Shown one piece after another: positions 25,218 through 34,172 of a stretch of DNA of 64,000 nucleotides. The notes under the pieces were generated by a model. That model saw only the letters and a program-made list of their open reading frames with translations, did not search any database and had not been told where the DNA came from. Both the position numbers and the translations under genes were made by a program. Every line of letters starts with the position of its first letter. The first letter of the stretch is position 1. The stretch lies in the NCBI GenBank assembly GCA_900552075.1, contig URYL01000009.1, forward strand, positions 1 to 64,000. The letters are read 5' to 3'. The stretch comes from an uncultured Bacteroides sp. (GTDB lineage: Bacteria > Bacteroidota > Bacteroidia > Bacteroidales > Bacteroidaceae).

Positions 25218-28200
25218 AGTCTTGCTGTATTACGTTTCACTTCGGCAATGTCGGCCTGCATCTGTTTGATAGGCTTGACAATTTCGCCTGTGTTCTCTCT
25301 GATTTGCTGTAACTCCAAATAGGAGTTGGCCAGGATGGTACGTGTCTCGTCGGCAATGTTGTACAGACCGGTTACTTGTGATGTCAAGGAACCGATGGAG
25401 CCTCGCAGTTCGGTAATAGCTATCGTTTGCTGCTGTTCTGCCGTCTCAATACGAAGATTGGACTCATATACGGCAGTAAACCGTCCGCTCAGCTCTCCGG
25501 CATCCTCGTGCGTCATTTCCGTACCAAATCCACGGCTGGAAGCCGACTGCTGTTCCTTTTCCTGACCGGACTTGTCGTATCCGGTAGCAGCTGCAATCTG
25601 GTCTCTCATTGAAAGCCCCTTGTTTACGATTTCATCCCATTTTTCCTGTAGTGCCTCAATGTCAGCTTCATCAAGTCCCTCTGCGTTTACTTCATATACC
25701 CTTGTCCCTCTTTTATGGCTTTTGAGTTTCTTATACCCTTTCATCCTTTCTCCGAATTCCGTATACCAGGCTTCAATATCATCGGAAAGCGCAGAACCTA
25801 TACGGTCGGTCAATACAGCCCTCATCATATATTCTGAGAAGTTATTCGCAAAATCTTCCGCAGATGCGTCCATATCCATGAGCGTATCAATAAAACTGTC
25901 ATACATTGAATCAAAGCTTATTCCGGTAATTTTCTCATACAGCCCGTCTTCAAGTTCATCCAGCTTCCCGGCAAGGTCTGCATATTCTCCAAGCGCATCA
26001 ACGACACCATTCCCGTATCCTCCCTTGCCGGAATCGGCCATTTTCTGCCACAGGTCGACATTCTGCCGCAATAAATCCATCTGTTCCGATGACATCTGCC
26101 ATAAGGAATCCGTTCCCGTGAACTCTGCCATTACATTGTCCCGAATCCACTTTATATCACTTTCCGACCACCCCATGTAATAAGACCAGCTATGATGTGC
26201 GCTGTGATAACTGGCATTAGCCTGTGCTTTTCTTAGCACGTTGTCATTGTATTCCTTCTGGTAGGCGATGGCTTTGTTATACTCTGATACGGCATCAATA
26301 GTTCCCTTACTGTTCTTCATTTCTTCTGTAAGGGATTCGATGGCAGACTGCAACTTTTCGTTTCTGTCTGTGAGTCTGTTGATAGTATCCTGCACCTCTT
26401 TTTCGTTTCCTCCAATACCGAAGAGTTTACTGAATCCTCCGAAAGTCAGGGTATCCCATATTCCACCGACAGACTTGAAGACACCGCTGAATATGTTGCC
26501 TATGAAACCATCCAACCCCTGTGTCCCGATGGCATCTAAAAGAGAAAATGCAGCTCCAATTATACCTCCAAGTTTCTCGCTCTCTTCTGCAAATATGTCT
26601 ACTATATTTCCGGCCAAATCACCGACCTGAGAGAGGGAAATTTCAGAGTTTGAACCAAGCTGGGTAATGACGTTCGACAATGTGACAAGGTTGCTTGTCG
26701 TTTTATCTGTCGACTTTTGTACATTGACCTGAGCGTTCTGCTGTCTTTTCTGGGCATCATTCAGTTTCTTCGTGGCAGCTTCCTTCTGTTCATCTGTTCC
26801 GCTTCTCATGGCTTCGTTGTATTCCTCCTGAGCTTGTGACAGCTCTTCCTGTGCCTTGGCCAATTCGCTTAACTGTTCGGGTAGGTCGGCCAGCAATCCT
26901 CCTTTGTCGATAAGAGTTGACTGGATGTTACTTAACGCCTCGTCAATGACCTTCTTCTGGTCAACGGCCATGTTCTTGTATTCTTCGGAGTTCTTGAAGT
27001 CCCTAAGCTGCTGCTTTACCTTGTTCAAGGATTCTTTGGATACCTTGTCCAAGTCACCGAAGATAAGTTCCCAATTGATTCCCTGTTTCAGCTTCTCAAG
27101 ATCAAGAGAGGAGAGGGCTTTATCCATTTCTTTCTGGAGTATGTCCTTGTCTCCCTGAGTAGCAGCCTCCGAGATTTTACGGGTGTACTCGGCTATGATT
27201 GCATCACGTTTCTGCATAAATGTACCATAGCTTTTCAGGTAGCGTTCATTAGCCTCGATTGCAGCCTGATTTTCGGCTTTCGTAATTTCGGCCAGCCCTT
27301 TTTCACGTGACTGCATGGCATTAGACGCACGACTTCCTAATACTTCCCGCTGTTCAGACGTAAGCTTTCCTCCTTGCGCATCTTCCCATTTTTTGCGCTG
27401 TTTCCTAATTTCATCGATTTCTCGCTGGTAATCCAGCTCAATCTGTCTGCGCTTCTTTTCAGAACCTTCTTCCATCAGGTTGATTTCTTCCTGCTGATTG
27501 GTCCTGCGAAGCTGAAGGAGTTCTTCTGCAACCTGTTGCTGCTCTTTCTTTTGTCGCTCGACATCTTTGTTGATAATTGTTCTGTAATCAAAAATTCCTC
27601 CTTTTTTTATTTCATTTAAATACGTGTTTTGTGCTTCTTCTGCATTTTTTAACGCATTACTTTTCTCATTCTCCGCTTGTGCTAATGCAGCATTATACGC
27701 AAGCTCTGCAGGATCACTTCCATATTGATTCTTTTTACCTCCACCAAAGAATTGATAGACTTTTCCACCAGCTCCCCAAGTTGGTCTATATGATTCAATT
27801 CCATTAGCTTTTATATCTCTAATTTTTTGTTCTGCTTCTATTGCTTTTTGTATGTAAGACTGTGCTTTGGCTTGAGCAAATAAAGAATTAATATAAGCGT
27901 CTCCTTTATTAATCAAAACATCATACCATTGCGCCAAATTGTTATAAGCGCCAAATATTGAGCCATATTTTGAATTTAATTCATCTATTTTTTGTTTCTC
28001 CTGTTCTTTTGTGCCATTGAATTTTTCTATTGAAGAAATAATTCCATTAAGCTCCATTCTCGTTTTGATTTGAGTCGCATAAGCATATTTCTCTATCTCA
28101 TTCAACTCTATCATCGTTTTTTTCATTTTTTCCGCGGCTGACTCTCCAACCATAATCCTCTTAGCCCATTCCCAAACCTTATCTCCGTGAACCGTAAGTA

Positions 28201-29269
28201 AAGTAATACCTACCATTAGTGCAGATTGCCAGCTAAATAATGATGACACAACTTGTTTCCAAACAGGAACACCTTTCTGTCCGGAGACTTTTAATTCTTC
28301 ATTGGCTGCTTTTGCACGCTTAATTTCATCTGTCAGAATAGGCAGGTTATTTGAAATAGCCAAGAAAAACATATTTAATCCCATCGCAGCGGATGGCAAT
28401 TCTCTCACAATCTGCTGGACGGACATATTCAAGCCGTTATATCCTTTAGCGTAATTCCCAACATTCCTTTGGTGATTCCCTATTGTAGCATCTAGTTCCT
28501 TAATTTTCGCATCTGCCTGCTGAATAGATGCAAGCAATTCCTTTCCAAATGGTGAATTACGTTCTTCCTCTGTCAATTCACGATAAGCTATTCTCATACG
28601 TGATAACGACTGAGAAAGCCCGTTCATTGAAGTTGTTGCGGAATTATCTAATTTGACATTATTCATTAATGTCTGCCGTACATCAGACAAAGCCGCTTTG
28701 TGTGTCAGTAATGAGTTGTTGAGTTGTTCTAATCGTTTTTGCTGTGTGTTTGTAAGAGTCGAATTACCTGTCTGAAATTTGGTGAGTTTCTTTATTTCCT
28801 CGTTAATCAAACGGATAGCATTCTGTTCATCTATCATCCGCTTAATGTTTTGGGAACGTGTTCCCATTACGGAATCTATTTCTTTCGCCAATTCATCATA
28901 AGCCTTGGCCTGTGCCTGTACATTTGCTGTGCCTACATTATTTAATGAAACGTCAGCATTTCCATTATCAGGCTTTGTATTCATTCCAGCTGCCTTTGAC
29001 AGTTGTTCTTGCGCCTTGATTATCTTTTCTGAGGCATCATTGATGCGTTTGGTTGAACTCATAATTTTTCCTTCCGCTTCACTAACCTTCTTAACCAAAA
29101 CATCATATTTTTTCATCAACGACTGTAGTTGGGCTTCCATTCCTTTTGCAATATCAATTTTCACATTGACATCTATGCCCTTCAATGCCTTTTTTACATT
29201 CTCGATTTCCGCTTTCAGTTGTCTTAACTTCTGAATATCAGTACTTACATCTGAAAATATACCTGCCAT
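25214..29269 (-). CDS. Phage tail tape measure protein
   Basis: The 1351 residues set the tail length and later help DNA enter the cell. The first 200 residues are coiled coil (SDVSTDIQKLRQLKAEIENVKKALKG...), there is a hydrophobic stretch near 345-365 (SWQSALMVGITLLTVHG), and long Glu/Gln/Lys-rich helices fill the centre. A Gly-rich membrane-like region follows (GLDGFIGNIFSGVFKSVGGIW), then a coiled-coil end (QMQADIAEVKRNTARL). At about 0.15 nm per residue it would specify a tail near 200 nm, which fits a siphovirus. Genes for the chaperones should lie just upstream, but an island (29764-34316) now separates them. Confidence 0.93.
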   Translation of the reverse strand: MAGIFSDVSTDIQKLRQLKAEIENVKKALKGIDVNVKIDIAKGMEAQLQSLMKKYDVLVKKVSEAEGKIMSSTKRINDASEKIIKAQEQLSKAAGMNTKPDNGNADVSLNNVGTANVQAQAKAYDELAKEIDSVMGTRSQNIKRMIDEQNAIRLINEEIKKLTKFQTGNSTLTNTQQKRLEQLNNSLLTHKAALSDVRQTLMNNVKLDNSATTSMNGLSQSLSRMRIAYRELTEEERNSPFGKELLASIQQADAKIKELDATIGNHQRNVGNYAKGYNGLNMSVQQIVRELPSAAMGLNMFFLAISNNLPILTDEIKRAKAANEELKVSGQKGVPVWKQVVSSLFSWQSALMVGITLLTVHGDKVWEWAKRIMVGESAAEKMKKTMIELNEIEKYAYATQIKTRMELNGIISSIEKFNGTKEQEKQKIDELNSKYGSIFGAYNNLAQWYDVLINKGDAYINSLFAQAKAQSYIQKAIEAEQKIRDIKANGIESYRPTWGAGGKVYQFFGGGKKNQYGSDPAELAYNAALAQAENEKSNALKNAEEAQNTYLNEIKKGGIFDYRTIINKDVERQKKEQQQVAEELLQLRRTNQQEEINLMEEGSEKKRRQIELDYQREIDEIRKQRKKWEDAQGGKLTSEQREVLGSRASNAMQSREKGLAEITKAENQAAIEANERYLKSYGTFMQKRDAIIAEYTRKISEAATQGDKDILQKEMDKALSSLDLEKLKQGINWELIFGDLDKVSKESLNKVKQQLRDFKNSEEYKNMAVDQKKVIDEALSNIQSTLIDKGGLLADLPEQLSELAKAQEELSQAQEEYNEAMRSGTDEQKEAATKKLNDAQKRQQNAQVNVQKSTDKTTSNLVTLSNVITQLGSNSEISLSQVGDLAGNIVDIFAEESEKLGGIIGAAFSLLDAIGTQGLDGFIGNIFSGVFKSVGGIWDTLTFGGFSKLFGIGGNEKEVQDTINRLTDRNEKLQSAIESLTEEMKNSKGTIDAVSEYNKAIAYQKEYNDNVLRKAQANASYHSAHHSWSYYMGWSESDIKWIRDNVMAEFTGTDSLWQMSSEQMDLLRQNVDLWQKMADSGKGGYGNGVVDALGEYADLAGKLDELEDGLYEKITGISFDSMYDSFIDTLMDMDASAEDFANNFSEYMMRAVLTDRIGSALSDDIEAWYTEFGERMKGYKKLKSHKRGTRVYEVNAEGLDEADIEALQEKWDEIVNKGLSMRDQIAAATGYDKSGQEKEQQSASSRGFGTEMTHEDAGELSGRFTAVYESNLRIETAEQQQTIAITELRGSIGSLTSQVTGLYNIADETRTILANSYLELQQIRENTGEIVKPIKQMQADIAEVKRNTARL

Positions 29270-29270
29270 A

Positions 29271-29675
29271 TCATTTTATATTAAGTTTCTTATTAATATT
29301 TCGTTCCGCAAATAATACCCCATTTGTTAGTATCACTTCAAACCCTTTGCTTTCCACATAGCTCGCATATTCCATTCCGTTGGCCAAATAAAGTCCATCT
29401 TTGGGCTTTTCAGAATAGATAAGCAAATTCTCCGTTTTCTTCACTGCATCAGGATGAGATCCGTCTGTTTCCACCCAAATATCTACTATTTTACCATTGC
29501 GGACAATGCACCCACCGTTTGCATTGGCAAGGTTTCCAGTCCTGTTTTGAAATGTTTTTTGATTCTTTGCGTTCCGTGTCGCATCCCTGCCAACTTCTGA
29601 AAGAACAGAGAAATACGTATCGTCAATCCGTTCCTGAAGTTCGTCCAATCCTGAAACATCACCCTTAAATCTCAT
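29271..29675 (-). CDS. HK97 gp10-like tail/head-tail protein, paralogue of 36130-36447
   Basis: 134 residues from the start MRFKGDVSG (29675); an upstream ATG at 29717 would add a hydrophobic leader and is less likely. The C-terminal part, ANGMEYASYVESKGFEVILTNGVLFAERNINKKL, matches YHYASNVESKGFRVRSGGALYAEKR in the gp10-like protein of the connector region, and RTGNLANANGG matches the region before it. Such proteins join head and tail or complete the tail. Its place next to the tape measure gene is unusual for this family. Confidence 0.65.
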   Translation of the reverse strand: MRFKGDVSGLDELQERIDDTYFSVLSEVGRDATRNAKNQKTFQNRTGNLANANGGCIVRNGKIVDIWVETDGSHPDAVKKTENLLIYSEKPKDGLYLANGMEYASYVESKGFEVILTNGVLFAERNINKKLNIK

Positions 29676-29763
29676 ATATAAAAATCTGAATATTAATGGT
29701 TTGAAATTACTATTCATTTCATTAATATTCAGATTTTAGAGGAATGAATACCGAACAAATAAA

Positions 29764-30671
29764 CTATTGTTGCGTATTTGTGTTTTTTCGATGTCTTATT
29801 CTATCATTAGCGTATTCTTTTCGCTTATAAATATGGCTATTATCACCTGTTTCTAATACAGTTTTTATCGCTTCTTCAACCCATTCTTTACCAAATTCTT
29901 TATATCTATTTCGCAAAGTATATTGAGGTAGATTTAACCGTTGTGACCAATCATGTATAGTTAAAGATTTATCGCCAACTGTTATAAAGTCAGATTTATA
30001 TTTCTGCCTTACATTTTCACTTAAAGTTACCCATCTGCAATTATCAGGTTCATAATTGCAGATGGGTTAATTCTGTCTATTGTAAGATTGTCTTTATAAC
30101 CGTTCGCTATCCCCCAATCGTAAAACTTTTGAAAATCGTTTAGCCATTCATCGCATACGCTAACGCCTTTTTTTCCATAATTTTTATACGCTTTTCTTGT
30201 AGGATTATAACAACGTTCTTTCATTTTAGACCATATATTATACAGTCTTGTGTGTGTTTTACCGTGTTTTATATTAGTTTCTTTTGTCCTTTCCACATTT
30301 AAGCAGCCACAACTTTTTGTTATGCCACTATGTAAATTGCATTCTCTGGCGACTATCATCTTACCGCAATCGCATTTACATTTCCATAATGCAACTCGAT
30401 TACTTGCAAATCCAACGTGTTTTAAAACTACCAATCTGCCAAACCTTTGACCTGTAATATCTTTTATATCAAATTTTGAACACCCACAACTCTTTGTTAT
30501 CCCATTTCTCAAATTACTTGAACGAACAACACAAGTTTTTCCGCAATCGCACTGGCAAAGCCACTTGAAATGCTTGTCTTTGTCATTAGTTTTTTGTTCT
30601 ACCTGTTTTAAAACGACAAGTCTGCCAAATCGCAAACCTGCCGTTATTTTAAATGCTTCCCTCATAATCAA
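29764..30671 (-). pseudogene. Homing-type HNH endonuclease, broken by a one-base frameshift
   Basis: The first frame (214 codons) has two Cys-rich repeats (WLCQCDCGKTCVVRSSNLRNG and WKCKCDCGKMIVARECNLHSG, each followed by KSCGC), then LYNIWSKMKERCYNPTRKAYKNYGKKGV and LTIDRIN, the HNH core. It then runs off frame. One base further, the second frame continues NYEPDNCRWVTLSENVRQKY and stays open for about 95 codons to a stop at 29764. Together they give a normal phage endonuclease with a C-terminal DNA-binding region. The shift lies inside a perfect 15-bp inverted repeat. It overlaps the antirepressor gene by 4 nt. A sequencing error is possible. Confidence 0.85.
30030..30066. repeat. Perfect quasi-palindrome at the frameshift
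   Basis: CCCATCTGCAATTAT and ATAATTGCAGATGGG are perfect inverted 15-bp arms around a 7-nt loop. The arms encode P-S-(G)-N-Y and N-C-R-W of the endonuclease. Adding one G to the first-read arm would restore both the frame and an expected Gly, and would make the palindrome imperfect. Confidence 0.85.
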
Positions 30672-31456
30672 GCTGCATCTTTACCCAAAAACTTATTCAC
30701 GAAATAAACTTGACCTTTGCCTGTTACTTTTGTAGTTGTAGAAACAAGTATCGAACCATCAGGCTTGTTTATTGTCGTCTGCTTCAGTTCAAATAACCCT
30801 AAATCCATAGCCTTTTGTGTGGGCTGGTTGTAATATTGACCTTTTGAGCATAAGTAGCCATTTTCACGCATCCAAGCGAACAAACGGTTCTGACCTATAT
30901 TCACGCCATTCTGCTGCAATATCTTTGCAAGCTCGGCCACCAAACATGAACGTTGAGAAGTTGAAACAGCATCAGCAAACAAGACTTTAGGCGCATTGTT
31001 TTTTATAGTCTGTTCTGCAAACTCAACTTTTTGTTCTGCTTCAATTCGTTTCTGCTTTTCTTCTTTCAGGTTGGTTGCAAGTTGGATTAAGAAATCGGGT
31101 GAGGTCAAAGCCTTTTCAAGCGTTTCTTGTGTCATGTATGCACCATGTTTGCGGATTGACGGCAGAACTTCATCACAAACCCAATCTTGAAATTTTTCTG
31201 CATTGGGCAGCTTTGATTTCATAGTTAACCTATAAACTTCGCTCTCCTTACCATATTTTATAGGTTGTACACCACTCTGGGTAGGGGTTTCCAAAACAGT
31301 AACCCCCTTACAATGGTCTATAACTGCTTTTGCAGGGTTTGAATAACCAAGTGCTTTTGCTACATCTGCCAAGCAAAACAACGGTTCTTCATTCTCATTC
31401 ATAGCAATTCTTACTTTTCCGAACTGCTCATTTTGGAAAATCTGGATTTTATTCAT
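30668..31456 (-). CDS. Phage antirepressor, BRO-N plus KilA-C domains
   Basis: 262 residues from the start MNKIQIFQNEQF. The N-terminal BRO-N domain (FGKVRIAMNENEEPLFCLADVAKALGYSNPAKAV, VYRLTMKSKLPNAEKFQDWVCDEVLPSIRKHG) is followed by a coiled segment and a KilA-C domain (LAKILQQNGVNIGQNRLFAWMRENGYL). Antirepressors of this type bind phage repressors or operator DNA and favour lytic growth. It lies on the - strand and belongs to a set of genes divergent from the regulator gene at 33060. The ATG at 31456 is chosen because the fold starts there; the frame is open to 31570. Confidence 0.9.
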   Translation of the reverse strand: MNKIQIFQNEQFGKVRIAMNENEEPLFCLADVAKALGYSNPAKAVIDHCKGVTVLETPTQSGVQPIKYGKESEVYRLTMKSKLPNAEKFQDWVCDEVLPSIRKHGAYMTQETLEKALTSPDFLIQLATNLKEEKQKRIEAEQKVEFAEQTIKNNAPKVLFADAVSTSQRSCLVAELAKILQQNGVNIGQNRLFAWMRENGYLCSKGQYYNQPTQKAMDLGLFELKQTTINKPDGSILVSTTTKVTGKGQVYFVNKFLGKDAA

Positions 31457-31846
31457 ATTTTTGTCACAGTTTAAATTTGACATTATCCCCATTGGCGGCT
31501 CAGTCACTTTCGCCTTTGGGGATTTTATTTTGACTGAATTTGTGGCAAGCTGGGATTTGAACCCATGCACACCTAAATGTCTTGCCTTGACCTGTCACGC
31601 CTGACATATAAAAAGGCAAATCTTAAAAGAGGTCTAATGTGGCTGTTTACCCCTTGAAAGAAATGCCTTAAATATCTTTGCAACGCAACAGCCACGAAGC
31701 GCATTTTGTTCTAAGGCGAAGTTACCAACCGCCAAATATTTGTCCTAAAAATTACCGTGTTCAGAACAAACATTTGGCCGATTGTTTCAAAATAATCGTG
31801 TGCAGGTAAATTATCGGTGGTGGTCTGATAACCATTATATCCATTT
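31457..31846. other. 390-nt stretch without protein gene; tRNA-like piece
   Basis: Only a minimal tRNA-like structure (31542-31587) and AT-rich sequence are seen between the antirepressor and the 55-residue gene. No further start codon with coding potential is evident on either strand. It may hold the antirepressor promoter or leader. Confidence 0.5.
31542..31587 (-). ncRNA. Minihelix resembling an acceptor-T-arm half of a tRNA
   Basis: On the - strand AGGCAAG and CTTGCCA pair over six positions. Between them lies a T-arm-like hairpin, ATGGG-TTCAAAT-CCCAG, with the TTCAAAT loop. The D and anticodon arms are absent (14 nt join the halves). It may be a tRNA remnant in the antirepressor leader, or a structured RNA. 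It is not a working tRNA. Confidence 0.35.
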
Positions 31847-32014
31847 TTACTGTTTCAATAACTCATTAATAAGACTTTGAAGTTCTTTTAGTTCTTCTTC
31901 TGTTAATCCATATACATTACCTAGTACAGATGGATTTTCGATTCTCAAAGCATACTTGACATTATCCAGTTGCTTTTCTTTAGGCAATACTACTAGTTTA
32001 AATCTCTTACTCAT
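31847..32014 (-). CDS. Small phage protein, 55 residues, unknown
   Basis: MSKRFKLVVLPKEKQLDNV... to ...LQSLINELLKQ. A helical, charged protein with a C-terminal Leu-rich helix (LTEEELKELQSLINELL). The frame is complete with an ATG, and it lies between two - strand genes of the same island. No family is recognised. Confidence 0.65.
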   Translation of the reverse strand: MSKRFKLVVLPKEKQLDNVKYALRIENPSVLGNVYGLTEEELKELQSLINELLKQ

Positions 32015-32106
32015 AATAAGACTTTTAAGTTAATGTATTATTAAATTCTCGCTATTGACAATAAGGTGGCGGTCTTATTCTAAAAATCATAATCGTGTGT
32101 GAGAGT

Positions 32107-32556
32107 TTAACTCAGAATCTTTCTATACATTTCTATCTTTCTCAAAAGTTCTTCTGTGGATTCATTGGTTAGACCAGAATATATAAATTGTTTACATGCC
32201 CTGTAGGTCATAATAAATACATCCATCTCAATAAGTGTATAATGTTCGAAATTAGGCTTTATTCTCGGGTATAAAAACCTTCTACAGTCAGTCATGTAAG
32301 GTTTGTTCATATTCTCTGTGAATCCAAATGGATAATACTTTTCTTTATATTTCAGTAGTATCTCTTTAGCACTTTGACTATTCAATCCACTTCTAATCAT
32401 AGATGTTGCAATATCTACTAACTTGCAAAATGCTGATTCTTCAAATCTTAGATAAGGCTGTGTCATTGAAGCTATTTGGCAAAATTGGTTGTATTCTTTT
32501 GCGCTTATAGCCTGAACATTTTTGCCATACGCATCTGTTACTATATTCATAATCAA
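32107..32556 (-). CDS. Phage protein of unknown function, 149 residues
   Basis: Complete frame starting MIMNIVTDAYGKNVQA (a start at the third codon is equally possible), overlapping the SH3-barrel gene by 4 nt, so it belongs to the same transcript. It is mostly helical, with several Cys and Tyr residues (CKLVDIATSMIRSGL, MTYRACKQFIYSGL). No motif identifies it. Confidence 0.75.
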   Translation of the reverse strand: MIMNIVTDAYGKNVQAISAKEYNQFCQIASMTQPYLRFEESAFCKLVDIATSMIRSGLNSQSAKEILLKYKEKYYPFGFTENMNKPYMTDCRRFLYPRIKPNFEHYTLIEMDVFIMTYRACKQFIYSGLTNESTEELLRKIEMYRKILS

Positions 32557-32879
32557 GCTATTTTTATAAGGTTACACTTCTTAAAGCAACGCCATTCTTC
32601 TTTCTCACAATCAAAATATACCTGGCAGTTATCTGCCGTCTTCTTCGTACCTTTGATTTCAGGTATTCTACTACTCACTAAAGTACCGAAAGCCTGACGC
32701 AGTGTACCGTCTGTTTTCTTGAAATAGAACTCAACCACTTTCTTATGAAGCAATGCACGAAGTTTGATATTAGTCCACGCACATTTCAAAGCTTCACTCA
32801 TTGAATAACCGTTCTTGCGTACAAATGACCAAGCAAGACTCATAATCTCTTTTAATAGGTTTCTCTTTTCTGTTGCCAT
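32553..32879 (-). CDS. SH3 beta-barrel fold protein, DUF2693/WYL-2-like
   Basis: The 108 residues have an N-terminal helical half (MATEKRNLLKEIMSLAWSFVRKNGYSMSEALKCAWTNIKLR) and a C-terminal barrel (VEFYFKKTDGTLRQAFGTLVSSRIPEIKGT...VYFDCEKEEWRCFKKCNL). This layout is common in Bacteroidales mobile elements, where the function is unknown. It is the first gene of the leftward arm of the island and divergent from the regulator at 33060, across a region with six TTTAAAT boxes. Confidence 0.8.
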   Translation of the reverse strand: MATEKRNLLKEIMSLAWSFVRKNGYSMSEALKCAWTNIKLRALLHKKVVEFYFKKTDGTLRQAFGTLVSSRIPEIKGTKKTADNCQVYFDCEKEEWRCFKKCNLIKIA

Positions 32880-32901
32880 AGTTCTTATATTTTATTGATT
32901 C

Positions 32902-33061
32902 TTTAAATGCTGTTTAAATTTTACACTGCAAATATAATTGATATTTAAATTATAGTACAAGTTTTTATAGTCAATAAAAGTTAAATATAAAATTGTCGTT
33001 TAAATTATTTGCTCATTATTTAAATAGTAGATATTTTTGTGATATAAAATCAAATTTAAAT
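32902..33061. promoter_or_regulatory. Divergent control region with six TTTAAAT boxes
   Basis: TTTAAAT occurs at 32902, 32913, 32944, 32999, 33019 and 33055 (first base given). Most copies are extended to the palindrome ATTTAAAT. The region separates the leftward SH3-barrel gene from the rightward XRE-type gene, and the last box touches the latter's ATG. The boxes are candidate operators for that regulator. The surrounding sequence is AT-rich, so some copies may be chance. Confidence 0.5.
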
Positions 33062-33305
33062 GAGAATTAAAGAATTGTTGCGAGAAAAAGGAATTACCGC
33101 AAAAGAACTGGCTTCAAAAATCGGTATGACTGAAACTGGGTTAAGTATCGCCATGGGAGATAATGGAAACCCACCATTAAAGAGATTAGAACAAATCGCC
33201 GCTGCTTTAGGCGTGCCAGTAACAGAACTCTTTGAAAAACCTAAAGAGGGGGTTATACATTGCCCTCATTGTGGAAAGGAGATAAAATTGAATCCGAATG
33301 TATAA
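33060..33305 (+). CDS. Cro/CI-type regulator with C-terminal CxxC motif
   Basis: The 81 residues have a helix-turn-helix of the XRE type (MRIKELLREKGITAKELASKIGMTETGLSIAM, LKRLEQIAAALGVPVTELF). A short tail with CPHCGKEI, a zinc-ribbon-like half site, follows. It is divergent from the antirepressor transcript, which suggests a repressor controlling the island and countered by the antirepressor; this is inference. Closely similar in design to the regulator at 50002-50250. Confidence 0.88.
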   Translation: MRIKELLREKGITAKELASKIGMTETGLSIAMGDNGNPPLKRLEQIAAALGVPVTELFEKPKEGVIHCPHCGKEIKLNPNV

Positions 33306-33324
33306 TCATTAAAAACGAAAGACT

Positions 33325-33678
33325 ATGATGGAATTTCTTTCTATTGTTATGCTGGTATTCGGCATCTTACAAATTATCCTATTCTTCAAAATATGGGGAA
33401 TGACAAACGACATTAGTAGGATAAGGAGCGTTATTGAAAAAGAAATTCAGCAAAAAACAATAGCTAAACACAATAAAATTCCTAACGAAAATGCCATTAA
33501 CCTTTTAAAAGGAACATGGGGAAAGGATGTTTCAGAAGATGAGAAAAATATGGCACAAAGTTTAGTCCCCAAATTGATGGATAATGAAGTAATACTTTTA
33601 ATAAAAGGGAAGTTGGTTGTATATGACGCTAATAGCCTATCTGAACTAAATGATTATAAAGTTATATACTATAAATAA
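33325..33678 (+). CDS. Small protein with N-terminal membrane anchor, unknown
   Basis: The 117 residues start with a membrane helix (about 2-24, EFLSIVMLVFGILQIILFF), then a charged helix and a soluble region (NAINLLKGTWGKDVSEDEKNMAQSLVPKLMDNEVILLIKGKLVVYD). It is 19 nt after the regulator and probably in the same transcript. It may be a lysogeny-expressed gene; function unknown. Confidence 0.7.
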   Translation: MMEFLSIVMLVFGILQIILFFKIWGMTNDISRIRSVIEKEIQQKTIAKHNKIPNENAINLLKGTWGKDVSEDEKNMAQSLVPKLMDNEVILLIKGKLVVYDANSLSELNDYKVIYYK

Positions 33679-33777
33679 CTTTTCAATCCCCATTCATATT
33701 TAAGAAAAATATTGTATCGCTTGTTTAGTGAATATTTTGATATACATTTGTATAGATATTTATAAAATGAGTTGCCT

Positions 33778-34167
33778 ATGATGAAATTATCAGAAATAAG
33801 AAAGACTTATGAAGACTTAACAGGAAAGTTGAGTGATATAAATCGTCAACTATGTTTTACAGGATTTGGTATTATTTGGATATTCAATAAAACAAGTAAC
33901 GAATTATCAGTACCACAAGAATTATACATTCCTGCTATTTGGCTAATTATTGCATTATTTATTGATGTCATTCAATATGTTTACTCATCTATTGCATGGG
34001 CAGTTTATTACACAAAGAAAAGGAGAAATAATGCAAATGATAATGAAGTAGATGTAGATGAAAATACCAAAATTAACTATCCTACATGGTGCTTATTTAT
34101 TTTAAAAATAATAGCAATGTGTATCGGTTTTTTTAAAATAGGATGTTTCTTAGTATCTAAAATATAA
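33778..34167 (+). CDS. Three-helix membrane protein, unknown
   Basis: 129 residues from the ATG at 33778. Hydrophobic segments lie near 21-35 (LCFTGFGIIWIF), 47-72 (LYIPAIWLIIALFIDVIQYVYSSIAWAVYY) and 103-128 (WCLFILKIIAMCIGFFKIGCFLV), with a charged middle loop. Membrane proteins expressed from prophage islands often block superinfection, but nothing in the sequence proves that here. Confidence 0.7.
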   Translation: MMKLSEIRKTYEDLTGKLSDINRQLCFTGFGIIWIFNKTSNELSVPQELYIPAIWLIIALFIDVIQYVYSSIAWAVYYTKKRRNNANDNEVDVDENTKINYPTWCLFILKIIAMCIGFFKIGCFLVSKI

Positions 34168-34172
34168 AACTT

